Shown in pieces: positions 6,075-14,812 of a stretch of 20,968 nucleotides of DNA. The notes beneath the pieces are model-generated. The model worked only from the letters and a program-made list of their open reading frames with translations, had not been told where the DNA came from and did not search any database. Each line of letters begins with the position of its first letter. Positions within the stretch are counted from its first letter, which is position 1. Location: positions 1 through 20,968 of the IMG/VR virus record IMGVR_UViG_3300023176_002058, one strand, 5' to 3'. Made by a program: the position numbers and the translations under genes. This DNA comes from a virus.

Positions 6075-9000
6075 TCATTGAAGCGCGACGACACCATCAT
6101 CCTCTAACACCGCTTCTTCGCCTTCTGTGCTTCGCAGTCGCTTGGTTTTCTTTTCAGTCGCGGGCTTTAACTCATCGTCTTTGCGCGCCGCGGGGTCAAA
6201 ATCGGGGAGCGTTTCATCGTTGATGTTTTGAGTAGGTCCGCGCGGATGTTCATCGGGGGTTGCATATCCGATGCCCAAACCCTGCACACCTGTGCTGGTA
6301 ATCTTCTCTTTAGCGAGATGTTCTAATCCGCGCTCCGCCAATTCAAGACCGCGCTTGATAACTTCCTCTTCCTCTTCCAGCACCTTCTTTGGTTTCTTGC
6401 TATGCCCTGCTGGTGGTTCGGGTTTGACCTCATCGTATTCGGGTTCCTCCACTTCTGCTTTCTTCAACAACAAAGCCGCTTGATACTCCCAATACACCTG
6501 TTGGTCTTCGGCTAAACGCACAAGGTATTCATTGCCCCATGTCGTGGTTTGAGGTTCAACAAACCAAACACCTTCTTCTTTGCGCGTCTTACAAATCACA
6601 TCATCATCAAACGCGGGGAAGTTGATGACGATTTGCCCCTTCTTGATACCCACGCGTTGGGCGACATGTTGCTCACCAGCAAGAATCGCGAGCGTTTCAA
6701 CGCTATCAGCGGCGAGCGGTTCGTTGTCCGTGATTTTTGCAGAGCGTATGCGGTAGACAGGATATTCACCCTTTGAAGCGCTGACGCCTGTGCAACGGAC
6801 TGTGGCGAAGTCTCCGACATTCAAACCCCGCGGACCCTTCGCGTTGCCGACCATCATGTAATGCTCGCCTTCGTGTTCCTGTGCGCGCTTCCCGTAATTT
6901 TCGGGATGCATGAGTGGACCGACACCGACGGTGTAGTTTTTACCAGCGCGCGAAAGGATGACCACATCAACCATTTTCTCTTTGCTCAACAACACCCACT
7001 TGGGGTGGCGAGGCTCTCCTTTCATGTAAGTCGCGTTCGCATCGCGGAGAAGAATGTCAATGTTTTGCTCTCCCCGCAACCCTTCAATTGCAGTCTGCAA
7101 TCCTTCATCGTCGCTACGCTTGGTGTTGATAGGTTCGGGCATTTTGATGTGTTCGCTGGACTCGTATTGAGCGCGAAGGTGGCGTATGCGGTCTTTCGTC
7201 GGCATGTTGTGCGTGTCCTCGTCCGCCGTCTTGAGCAAGTCAACAACAGTCATCAGTCCATCATGAAGAATCGCGTGAACCGTGAAGTCCTTTTCGTAGA
7301 CCTTATCCGCTTCCTCCAAAATAGCCTCATCCAACTTCACCTCTCCATCAACACCGTATGCCGTGATGCCTTTTTTGTCTTTGGTCGCAATCACATGCTC
7401 ACCTTGCGGGTAGAGTGAGATAACCCAATCACCTGTGAATCCGCGCAAATGTTGCATGTCTTCCAAATCAAAAATGCGATGCATGAACTTGACAGGTTGA
7501 GGCTTCCCGTCTTCTTTGGTGATAAGCGAATCATCAATGACAACATCAGCAGAAGCAAGTTTGAGTTCGGTGAGGTCATTCGCGCTTTGCGCTCGCGCAT
7601 CAAAGGGGGTTTGTTGCCCGAATGAGTTCTCCAATCCAAATGTGTGAGGTTGGAGCATCGGGTTGACAGCCATCATCGCGTCTCGCGAAACAAACATGTT
7701 TTTACGCATACCGTTCGGTAAACAGTTTGGAGCGATTTCGGGCGATTGAAATACGATGTGGCCTTGTTTAAGCGCGTCTTTGTTGATGGTTGCTTTGAGA
7801 GGGACAGACCTGCCGTGTTTGTTCATGTATTCTTTGCTGGTGTAAAGCGGTATCAAAGGAGCCTTGTCAAGACCGCCGCCGCCAAATCGCAATGTCTTTT
7901 CACTAAGCGTGTGATTCGGATTCGTTACAACCGTGTCATCACCGAGAGAGTGAGCCATCTCCCTCATTCTTTTATATCGGCGCGTCAAATCCTCTTTGCT
8001 ACCTCGCGGGAAGATATTCTCTTGCATTTTTCCTGCGGGAAGACGAATACCCGTCGCCAAAATGTTCCTATCGCTACCCCCTTCCAAATGTTTGATTGTA
8101 TGCCCCATCACATCTTGAATAGCGTTAAACTCATCGTCCATTGAAACGGCTTTGCCATGATACTTTACCGAATCGCCCCCGTGAAGCAAATTGTGAGTTT
8201 CGCTATTGAGTTTGTGAACGCCACCCTCATCATAGCGAATGTGGTAAGCGTCGCTTATTTCTTTGTGTAAATTGTTGGGGTTCTTGATAAGGTCAAGCAC
8301 GCTTTTGACATGACGGCTCCCTCTTCGCGTCCTGTCTGTGACTTGAGAAGGCGCGGGGACATCAACCGCTTCACCCAATTTTTTATGCGAGTAGTAGCGA
8401 GCCATGAACGCATCCTCAAACGAAATGCCCTGCTCTTCCGCGGCTTGAGTGACTTCTTTCATCACTCGTTTGAAAATAGCCTCCGACTTTCGGTCGCCGT
8501 TGTTTTTGGAAAAGACATGCGTAGCAACTTCATGCCCTTTCACATGTTCGGGGAAAAAGTCGCTAAGTTGACGGAAGTCTCCTTTTGAGTCGTAGTTTGA
8601 GCGTTTTACTTGCAAGTTGTTGAGACGACGAAAAGTCTCGTTATCAACCAATTTGCTGATGGATTTGGCGCTTTTGTGACCGTGTGCTGTAATACCCTTA
8701 CGCATCATCTCATCACGCTCTTCGGGCGTGAGATTTGCGGCAATGTATTCTGCAATGTGCATACCGTAAACGGTGTGCGCCCACGCGTCGTTGTTCTCTT
8801 CGGCGCTCATGCCTTCATAGCCAAAAGCCTTCTTTCCAAAGTGAAACTCAAACGCAGGTTTGACGATACCGTTGAATATCTCTTCACTCACATCATGTGT
8901 TTGTCGCGCAAGTTGCGAATGGTCTTCAATTGGTTCGTTGGATTCGCTCGGATTGACATAGGGTTGCAGTTCATTGATTTTCGCGTAAATAATGTCGCGT

Positions 9001-11918
9001 TTAGCATCGTCTTTTTCAAAACGAAGAGCATTTGTCAATTCGGTTTTACGCTCATAAGCGAGTGCAGATATGTCGGGGGCTATCACATACTCTTCTCCAT
9101 GTTGAGTCATTCCGAAAGGCATGAGAGAGTTTTCATTGGACTGCTCTTCGTATTCCTTAATTCGCTTCTTCAACTTACGCATTTGCCTCTCCGAGTTTTC
9201 AATATCCAAACCCTCTGTCGCCATAACTTCGCGAAGCAATTGATTTTTGGTAAGCGCTCCATGCATCAATTGTTCGGGAGCGTAAAACTCGCCGCGTTGC
9301 AAAGCATCAAGGTATTTTTGATATTCGTCAAGCGTGTAAAACGAAGAGTGTTGGCGACCTTCTGTATCAACAGCACCCGTCAATTCGCGATGAACTTGTT
9401 CCGCCCCTCGGAATTGTCCTGTCGGGTCACTCCTACGAGAAGAAGCATGATTTCTGCTCTTCCAATCCTCCAATGCAACAGGGTCGCCGATGTCAAGCGG
9501 CTCATGCGACCCCATCATACCGATAGGAATGCGAAGAGTGTGTTCGGGCTTGAGGCGGTCGTAGTCAAACCGCTTGAGAGTGTTTCCTTTAAGTTGTTCG
9601 GAAAAAAAACGCCTGTCGTGATTTTTGGTAATGGCGTTATCGCGAAGAAGTTGCACTTCGGACATGGGGTGGTTAGAAACAATGTTGTGGTCTTCGTGTA
9701 AACCATCCATGCTTAACATGCCCAATTCGTCTCGTTCATCGGGGTTGAGGTTTGCCTCAGCACCGATGAAACCAGCAAGCGAATCACTTGCAGGAACGCG
9801 CGGAAGAGGCATGTCTTTGGTATAATCCTCCATGTCAGCCGTCGCTTCAGCGCCAATGGCTCTCGTTGCCGCGGCAGGGTTGCTTTGGTCTTTGAGTTCA
9901 ATGAAGACTTCTTCGTCTCTGTCAAACTTATTTTTGAGATTCGCGATTTGACCTTCTGTGTATCCGTTTTTGACGGCTACTGTTTCCATTCGCGCTTTAT
10001 TTTGTTCATCAAGAGCCTCGTTACCACTTTTTTTGTAAGCGTCTTTCCTCTTGTCTTTCTTGCGACCTGCTTTGGGGCCTTCTTGAGTTCCCTCAGCCCT
10101 GTTGGGAAAGTCTTGGCGAAACGACGGCATAATCAAGCGTTCGGGAACCCCCTCTTCACCGCGAAGCGTATCAAACCAAACACCCGGCATTGCATCCTCG
10201 CGCAACTGTCCTATGTCATCCCACTCTTCATTTTGCGCACCATGCGCTCCCATCATCTCACTCATGATGCCCAAAAGCGTCTTGACTTCCTTAGCGTCTT
10301 TGGGATTTATCCAATCCTCGTCAAAATCGCTTGTGTAGTGAAAATCATTCATGCTTTCCATGATAAGGTCGGCTTTACCTTCAATCGTCATTTGTTGTGC
10401 CGCTTTTTTTGCGAACTCTTCAAACAATTTTTCGCCGCTCTCAGTAGCGAAAAAACCGTGTTCCTTTAGTTTTTTAATATCGGGGGGTTCGTGAGTCATC
10501 GCGATGTATTCGTCTCCCCCGTCAATTATGTAGTGAGGATAAGGTCCGTATCCTTCAACTTCAATGTCGGGGTCTTGTCCAATCAATTCATCAACGGCGG
10601 CTTCGTAATCAAGACTGCTGGCGACGCCTTCTTTCACATCGCGAATGAGAGAAAAACGACGACCCAATTTGAGGTTTTCAAAAAGTTCATCAGCAAACTC
10701 TTTTGGAGACGCTTCCAATCTCGCGCGCAGTTCGCCATCTTGCAACATTCGGTTTGGAGCCATGTGTGAATATCCGCGTTTGAGTGCGCCGCCCGCATAA
10801 GAGTGACGAAGTGCGGCGTTGAATACACGACCGTGGAGTTTCATGTAAGAAGCAACCTCAGTGTTACCTTCTACAATGTTGTTGAGTTCCTTTTCGCTCT
10901 CAGCGCCATTGATTTTCCAATGCATAATGTCGCGAATCATGTCATTGGGGAGCATGTAAACTCCGTCTCGGTAAGCGTCAATGCCGATGCGCTCCATTGA
11001 TGGATAGGTCCAACTCCCATTCTCAAGGTGAATGGCGGCGTTGTCTTTGACGAGTTTGGTGAACAACTTACCCGCATCATTTCTCACCATCAACTTGTTC
11101 TCTCCTTTGGAGTTTTGAACGGTATGAAACCCTACACGAAGAATAAGGTCGCGAGGTATTCCTTCATTCTCCCATTGCTTAGCCCAAATGAAAAATTGTT
11201 TCATCTCCTCCTGTTGTTCGGCTTCGGGGAACTTCTTCATGTAATCCTTTTTGAAGTCCTCAAAGCCAATGTTGAACATTTTGTTAATGGTGAAATTGTT
11301 ACCGCTCCAATTGCCGAGCATGTCATTCTTCTTCAACCTCGGATGCAATTTTTTCGCCGCTTTCACCATCGCTTTGTTGAACTCAAATGCTTTATCGCGC
11401 GCGAACATTTTGCGCATCAAGCCATGCGTGATGGGGATGCTTTCGTAGGATGGTAGGTTATCGTAGTCGGGGAACAAGCCTTGTGCGCGAATAGGATGAT
11501 GTGGTTGGTCAATCACATCATGCTCTTCGGTGTTGCGCATGGTTTGCATACGCCAACCTGTTGCTTGGCGAACCATTCTGTCAATTGCTTTCATGTCACC
11601 ATTTTCTTTCGCCGTCATCCAATCGTCAACTGTGAACAAAGGAATTGCTCGGTGTTGAGGGCGACGAGAAGGCTCATGTTTCGTGGAGCGAGCGGTGATG
11701 GTTTTGGCTTCTTCGTAATACTTGGGTTTTTCCATCATGGTCGCGAGATATTCTTTTGCTTCCTTGCGAAGCGGAATGTAAGCAATATCGTGATTCAATA
11801 AGTTCTGCGCGCTAAACAAAACATTTGCCGCTTCATTGCGAGCGTCTTCGCCTTTGACCAGCGCGTCGTAAAACTCGTTGACGACTCTTGCGTGATATTG
11901 GGAGGCGTTCTCGCGCAC
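6075..11918 (-). CDS. Giant 1947-aa virion-associated protein with degenerate ligase-like domain
   Basis: The gene starts at GTG 11918 with GAGGTGA 4 bases upstream, overlapping the previous stop. It occupies 28% of the window. Residues 1-1470 are hydrophilic, mostly helical and unrecognised. There is no long hydrophobic stretch, so no membrane segment or signal peptide. Residues 1477-1736 follow the order of an ATP-dependent DNA ligase / nucleotidyltransferase plus OB fold: GDWVIS-LYPQGEHV (motif I position), KGITAY, a DG...VVDLL strand, DILLRD, then YMKGEPRHPKWVLLSK (motif IV/V position), then a beta-rich OB-like part. The nucleophilic Lys is replaced by Tyr (YPQGEH in place of KxDGxR), so it is probably inactive. 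A second folded unit (1755-1820) and a Lys/Glu-rich tail follow. It sits between portal and protease, the usual place for minor head or ejected proteins; a tape measure would normally come after the capsid genes. Confidence 0.85.
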   Translation of the reverse strand: MRENASQYHARVVNEFYDALVKGEDARNEAANVLFSAQNLLNHDIAYIPLRKEAKEYLATMMEKPKYYEEAKTITARSTKHEPSRRPQHRAIPLFTVDDWMTAKENGDMKAIDRMVRQATGWRMQTMRNTEEHDVIDQPHHPIRAQGLFPDYDNLPSYESIPITHGLMRKMFARDKAFEFNKAMVKAAKKLHPRLKKNDMLGNWSGNNFTINKMFNIGFEDFKKDYMKKFPEAEQQEEMKQFFIWAKQWENEGIPRDLILRVGFHTVQNSKGENKLMVRNDAGKLFTKLVKDNAAIHLENGSWTYPSMERIGIDAYRDGVYMLPNDMIRDIMHWKINGAESEKELNNIVEGNTEVASYMKLHGRVFNAALRHSYAGGALKRGYSHMAPNRMLQDGELRARLEASPKEFADELFENLKLGRRFSLIRDVKEGVASSLDYEAAVDELIGQDPDIEVEGYGPYPHYIIDGGDEYIAMTHEPPDIKKLKEHGFFATESGEKLFEEFAKKAAQQMTIEGKADLIMESMNDFHYTSDFDEDWINPKDAKEVKTLLGIMSEMMGAHGAQNEEWDDIGQLREDAMPGVWFDTLRGEEGVPERLIMPSFRQDFPNRAEGTQEGPKAGRKKDKRKDAYKKSGNEALDEQNKARMETVAVKNGYTEGQIANLKNKFDRDEEVFIELKDQSNPAAATRAIGAEATADMEDYTKDMPLPRVPASDSLAGFIGAEANLNPDERDELGMLSMDGLHEDHNIVSNHPMSEVQLLRDNAITKNHDRRFFSEQLKGNTLKRFDYDRLKPEHTLRIPIGMMGSHEPLDIGDPVALEDWKSRNHASSRRSDPTGQFRGAEQVHRELTGAVDTEGRQHSSFYTLDEYQKYLDALQRGEFYAPEQLMHGALTKNQLLREVMATEGLDIENSERQMRKLKKRIKEYEEQSNENSLMPFGMTQHGEEYVIAPDISALAYERKTELTNALRFEKDDAKRDIIYAKINELQPYVNPSESNEPIEDHSQLARQTHDVSEEIFNGIVKPAFEFHFGKKAFGYEGMSAEENNDAWAHTVYGMHIAEYIAANLTPEERDEMMRKGITAHGHKSAKSISKLVDNETFRRLNNLQVKRSNYDSKGDFRQLSDFFPEHVKGHEVATHVFSKNNGDRKSEAIFKRVMKEVTQAAEEQGISFEDAFMARYYSHKKLGEAVDVPAPSQVTDRTRRGSRHVKSVLDLIKNPNNLHKEISDAYHIRYDEGGVHKLNSETHNLLHGGDSVKYHGKAVSMDDEFNAIQDVMGHTIKHLEGGSDRNILATGIRLPAGKMQENIFPRGSKEDLTRRYKRMREMAHSLGDDTVVTNPNHTLSEKTLRFGGGGLDKAPLIPLYTSKEYMNKHGRSVPLKATINKDALKQGHIVFQSPEIAPNCLPNGMRKNMFVSRDAMMAVNPMLQPHTFGLENSFGQQTPFDARAQSANDLTELKLASADVVIDDSLITKEDGKPQPVKFMHRIFDLEDMQHLRGFTGDWVISLYPQGEHVIATKDKKGITAYGVDGEVKLDEAILEEADKVYEKDFTVHAILHDGLMTVVDLLKTADEDTHNMPTKDRIRHLRAQYESSEHIKMPEPINTKRSDDEGLQTAIEGLRGEQNIDILLRDANATYMKGEPRHPKWVLLSKEKMVDVVILSRAGKNYTVGVGPLMHPENYGKRAQEHEGEHYMMVGNAKGPRGLNVGDFATVRCTGVSASKGEYPVYRIRSAKITDNEPLAADSVETLAILAGEQHVAQRVGIKKGQIVINFPAFDDDVICKTRKEEGVWFVEPQTTTWGNEYLVRLAEDQQVYWEYQAALLLKKAEVEEPEYDEVKPEPPAGHSKKPKKVLEEEEEVIKRGLELAERGLEHLAKEKITSTGVQGLGIGYATPDEHPRGPTQNINDETLPDFDPAARKDDELKPATEKKTKRLRSTEGEEAVLEDDGVVALQ

Positions 11919-11927
11919 TTTCTCACC

Positions 11928-12272
11928 TCAATAATAATCGGTGAGATTGTATGCTCCTTCGGGATTCTTATCGGATGGGTCGCCTGTTTTATTCTCGCGC
12001 ATATCAACCGTATTCGGCCATCCGGCATGCGTCTTGAGTTTTGCTTCCTCTTTCTTCGCGCCGGTATTCTTGACATCCTCAACCTCAATCTGTTGTTGGT
12101 TTGTCCAATAAGTTCCGGGGCGCACTTTGTCAACGCCACGCACGCTCTCAAATGAATCGCCGGTCTTTGAACCCAACTTCGCGTCGGCCTTCTCCATCAG
12201 TTCGTTTGCTTGCTTGATGAGTTCGTCAACATCGGGCGCGTTCTGCCCTGCCTCAACTTTCATCGGCTTCAT
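11928..12272 (-). CDS. Hypothetical small charged protein
   Basis: The protein has 114 residues from ATG 12272, which overlaps the preceding stop by four bases (ATGA) and has GGAGG 8 bases upstream. Residues 10-35 look like an amphipathic helix (DVDELIKQANELMEKADAKL). The remainder is polar and probably flexible, with many K, D, N, P and T and a tyrosine-rich end (LTDYY). There are no cysteines and no recognisable motif. It is one of three small genes lying between the portal and the giant protein, so it may be an assembly chaperone or minor head component; this is position-based only. Confidence 0.75.
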   Translation of the reverse strand: MKPMKVEAGQNAPDVDELIKQANELMEKADAKLGSKTGDSFESVRGVDKVRPGTYWTNQQQIEVEDVKNTGAKKEEAKLKTHAGWPNTVDMRENKTGDPSDKNPEGAYNLTDYY

Positions 12273-12619
12273 TGGTCTACCCTCCTTCCTTCAATTTGCG
12301 CGGCGGTGTTCGCCATTGCATGAATGTCTTCCCATGACATTTCGTGCCACGCTTCATTTGATTCGGGCATGCTGATACCTACATCGTCAATCGCGGCGGC
12401 GGCTTTGCTGATAACATCATTGCGGTCACCACGAAGAGGGTCACCCCAAACATCCTCGTTTGCGGGCGTGTTCGCACGAACAAATCCAGCGCGTTTGAGA
12501 AGAAGTTCGGGCGTGTTCATGCTTTTGCGCATCGCAGTAATTTCGGAATCCATCGCCTCCATTTTGCTGATGAGTGCTTTCATCAGCATCATTGCGTCGG
12601 AGTCGTCTGTCACACTCAC
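12269..12619 (-). CDS. Small helical protein sharing the scaffold C-terminal module
   Basis: The frame gives 116 residues from GTG 12619, overlapping the previous stop (GTGA). A second in-frame GTG at 12613 has AGGTG 5 bases upstream and may be the true start. The N-terminal part is a Met-rich amphipathic helix (MMLMKALISKMEAMDSEITA), likely a coiled coil. The C-terminal part, ISMPESNEAWHEMSWEDIHA, closely matches the end of the protease-scaffold fusion (TIPETAELANMSWDDVHRLA). The same order, a helix then the MSW(D/E)D(V/I)H peptide, is seen in the scaffold. I infer an accessory scaffold or a paralogue of the scaffold C-terminus that binds the same partner, perhaps the capsid protein or portal. 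Confidence 0.75.
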   Translation of the reverse strand: MSVTDDSDAMMLMKALISKMEAMDSEITAMRKSMNTPELLLKRAGFVRANTPANEDVWGDPLRGDRNDVISKAAAAIDDVGISMPESNEAWHEMSWEDIHAMANTAAQIEGRRVDQ

Positions 12620-12957
12620 ACCTGTCCTTGCTTTCTAAAAATGCCGCCAATTCGGTCGGGGCCGATGTAGCCCATCGGTCGCTCGTCCGATTTCGCGATA
12701 ACGCCTTGTGTGCTATTAAACTGCATAACAGGCGCACCGCCTGCGTATCGGTCATTGACGCCAAGAATGCGGTCGTCGCCGTTTTGTGATTTGTAAATCG
12801 CGGTCACATCGTCGGCGAGATAGTCGCTGGTTGACTGAATACTCCGTAGGAATTGTTCAGCAGAAACAAGGTCGTTGTTCGCAAGCGCGACCTTAAACTC
12901 CGCGACGGCGGTTTCAAGTTTGCGGACGATTGGGTCCATCTTGGTAAGCAGGCTCAT
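12616..12957 (-). CDS. Hypothetical protein downstream of portal
   Basis: The protein has 113 residues from ATG 12957, about 30 bases after the portal stop. There is no strong Shine-Dalgarno site at the usual distance; an in-frame stop upstream excludes a longer form. Residues 1-55 are helical (PIVRKLETAVAEFKVALANN, then LRSIQSTSDYLADDVTAIY). The second half is Gly/Asp-rich with RYAGGAPVMQFNSTQGVIAK and ends with IGGIFRKQGQV. No cysteine or catalytic motif is visible. Adjacent to the portal, it could be a portal-binding or head-plug type protein, but nothing in the sequence proves this. Confidence 0.72.
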   Translation of the reverse strand: MSLLTKMDPIVRKLETAVAEFKVALANNDLVSAEQFLRSIQSTSDYLADDVTAIYKSQNGDDRILGVNDRYAGGAPVMQFNSTQGVIAKSDERPMGYIGPDRIGGIFRKQGQV

Positions 12958-12988
12958 GCATCCGACGAGGACACATCACCACTTTAAC

Positions 12989-14812
12989 CTATTGGAAACC
13001 ACTCTCTTTCTGTTTTGAAGTCGGGTCTTTCGCGGCTTGGACGCTATCAAGAGCCTGTTCAAGTGGCGTTTTTTTACTCCCGCGCTGGTTTTTTTTGCTT
13101 GAAGGTGCGCCCGATTGTTGGGTTTCGGAACTGATGGGCGCTGGCCCGCGTTCGCGTTGGCCTGTGCTTTCACCAAGCCCGATAGCCTTCTCCATCATCA
13201 TGATTTGACCACCATCTCCGGGGGGAGGCCCTCCGCCTCCGGGGGGAAGCCCTGCCCCCGGCGGCATCATCGGACCCCCACCCTGTGGAGGTAAGCCGCC
13301 CCCCGGCGGCATGGGTGGAGCGCCTCCCATCGGCGGCATTCCGCCGCCCATCGCGCCACCAGCCTGTTGTTGCATGGCGGCTTCTTGCGGGTCGGGCTTT
13401 TTGTAAACAAAGCGAATGTCGCTTCCAGCATCCTCTGTCAATTCGGGCTGGAAACCAAGCGCTTGCATTCGTTGTGCGATGTTGACTTCTTGTTCGTCGC
13501 GTCGCAGTCGTGTGATTTCATCTTCTTCCTCGTTCGGGTAAAGCGTCAAACACCAATCGCTTACTCCCATTTGTTCAAGCAACCGTGGGAACAATTCGCG
13601 CGAATACAACTTTTGCCCCGATTCAACGGCACGATTGGTGACAAGGATTTGCATGCCTTCGTTGTTCAAACCGCCCGACTTACCTGTGTCCATCATGAAA
13701 ACATTGGAGACACCGTAGAAAGCGGCAATACGCATGCGTATTTCATCGCGAACTTGCGCGTATTGCATCTCGTCAAGACTGTCCATAAACCGAACAAACT
13801 CAACTTTACCTCGCCCTGTTGCCGATTCAACGCCAACCTTTGGGATGTAGTGTGGGTCGCGCTCCATTTTTTCTTCTGCACCTTTCCAAAACGATGCAGT
13901 TGACTGAATGTTATCGGTGGTGATAGCGAGAACACCACGAGGTATGCGTCGCTTTTGATACGCGAGGTAGATGTAATTGTCCATCGCGGCAAGACTCATG
14001 GCTTGACGCCACATGCTGGCGACGGGTGAACGACCGTAGAGTTTTGACGGATTGAACTTTGAGAGGTGCAACACTTCGCCATCAAGGTAGTATTGCGTTT
14101 TGCCGCTACCAGCGGTGTTGATGTAGTGGACATCCTGTAAAGGAAGAGAACACACATCGCACTTTTTGTGGTCACCGTTATGGGGATAAGTCTTGTCGCG
14201 ATGCACAGGACATAGGAGGTATCGTCCTCCGCGCTTACCTGCTTTATCAGCAACAATACGCATGAAAGTCGGGTCGCCACGAACCAACTCTTTGATGCGG
14301 AAGAACTCAATTTCACCGCTCTTCGGGTCAATGAAATACTCTTTGATGAGCAAGAGGAACGCGTCGTCAACAATGTCTAAGTCCCATTCAATTTCCTTCA
14401 TCACCTCAATGAACGATTGGTCCATGCTGTTGCGCTGTTTCATGAGCCAGCGAGGATAAAGGATTTGGTCAGCATCCGGGCTTTCAAAATCAGCCTGTCC
14501 GCAAATACGACATTCGCTTACCGTGTCGTGCTGATATTCTTCTTCGCAGTTCGTGCATTTCTTGTGAAACTTCTTCTCCCAATAATACCCGCGACGAAAA
14601 ATCTCTTGACATAGAGTGTTGATGGTCGTTCGGAGAATAATGGATTCTTGAACGGTCGCGTAAAGTGCGGGTATGGACACACCTTGAACGAGAACAGGTT
14701 CTTGGATGCCCGTCTTCCAAAGCGGCATCTGTGGTTCCGGGGTTGTTCGGCGACTAAACGGCTTTGTCAACGCTGACAAAAAACGGCCAACCACGCCTTG
14801 TTCTTCGGCCAT
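12989..14812 (-). CDS. Portal protein with two zinc ribbons and Pro/Gly-rich tail
   Basis: The 607-residue protein starts at ATG 14812 in a TAATG overlap with the preceding gene, with GGAG 8 bases upstream. The core shows the SPP1/HK97-like portal pattern: a long helical N-terminal wing, YYLDGEVLHLSKFNP (241-255), LYGRSPVASMWR (258-269), and the stem/crown part MRIAAFYGVSNVFM (360-373). Two zinc ribbons interrupt the wing: Cys86, 89, 101, 104 and Cys201, His204, Cys218, 221. Residues 485-535 are a low-complexity M/P/G tract, followed by a charged disordered tail. The portal forms the dodecameric DNA channel at one capsid vertex and docks the terminase. Family portals are normally 400-550 residues, so the zinc ribbons and tail explain the extra length. 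Confidence 0.9.
   Translation of the reverse strand: MAEEQGVVGRFLSALTKPFSRRTTPEPQMPLWKTGIQEPVLVQGVSIPALYATVQESIILRTTINTLCQEIFRRGYYWEKKFHKKCTNCEEEYQHDTVSECRICGQADFESPDADQILYPRWLMKQRNSMDQSFIEVMKEIEWDLDIVDDAFLLLIKEYFIDPKSGEIEFFRIKELVRGDPTFMRIVADKAGKRGGRYLLCPVHRDKTYPHNGDHKKCDVCSLPLQDVHYINTAGSGKTQYYLDGEVLHLSKFNPSKLYGRSPVASMWRQAMSLAAMDNYIYLAYQKRRIPRGVLAITTDNIQSTASFWKGAEEKMERDPHYIPKVGVESATGRGKVEFVRFMDSLDEMQYAQVRDEIRMRIAAFYGVSNVFMMDTGKSGGLNNEGMQILVTNRAVESGQKLYSRELFPRLLEQMGVSDWCLTLYPNEEEDEITRLRRDEQEVNIAQRMQALGFQPELTEDAGSDIRFVYKKPDPQEAAMQQQAGGAMGGGMPPMGGAPPMPPGGGLPPQGGGPMMPPGAGLPPGGGGPPPGDGGQIMMMEKAIGLGESTGQRERGPAPISSETQQSGAPSSKKNQRGSKKTPLEQALDSVQAAKDPTSKQKESGFQ
13208..13360 (-). repeat. Pro/Gly-rich low-complexity tract in portal
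   Basis: These bases encode imperfect units such as GGGMPPMGG, PPGGGLPPQ and PPGAGLPPG. The DNA is visibly richer in G and C than its surroundings. It probably makes a flexible, non-globular extension of the portal crown inside the capsid. Confidence 0.8.

Noticed and set aside
6711-7490. Active ATP-dependent DNA ligase
   Set aside because: The motif I Lys, Asp and Arg are all replaced. The nearby KDKKG was considered as the active-site lysine, but it falls at the position of motif Ia and lacks the DG context.
8610-9701. Long plus-strand frame of 363 codons
   Set aside because: It lies wholly antisense to the giant gene, which has a continuous frame, a ribosome site and plausible composition. 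The antisense product is a Phe/Val/Arg-rich shadow with no recognisable motif.
6075-11918. Tail tape measure protein
   Set aside because: The size would fit, but the gene lies between portal and protease, with no long hydrophobic segments or repeated tape-like heptads; tail genes normally follow the capsid and neck genes.
13208-13360. Collagen-like domain in the portal
   Set aside because: The tract is Pro/Gly-rich but lacks a regular Gly-x-y triplet period, so it is better described as low-complexity disorder.
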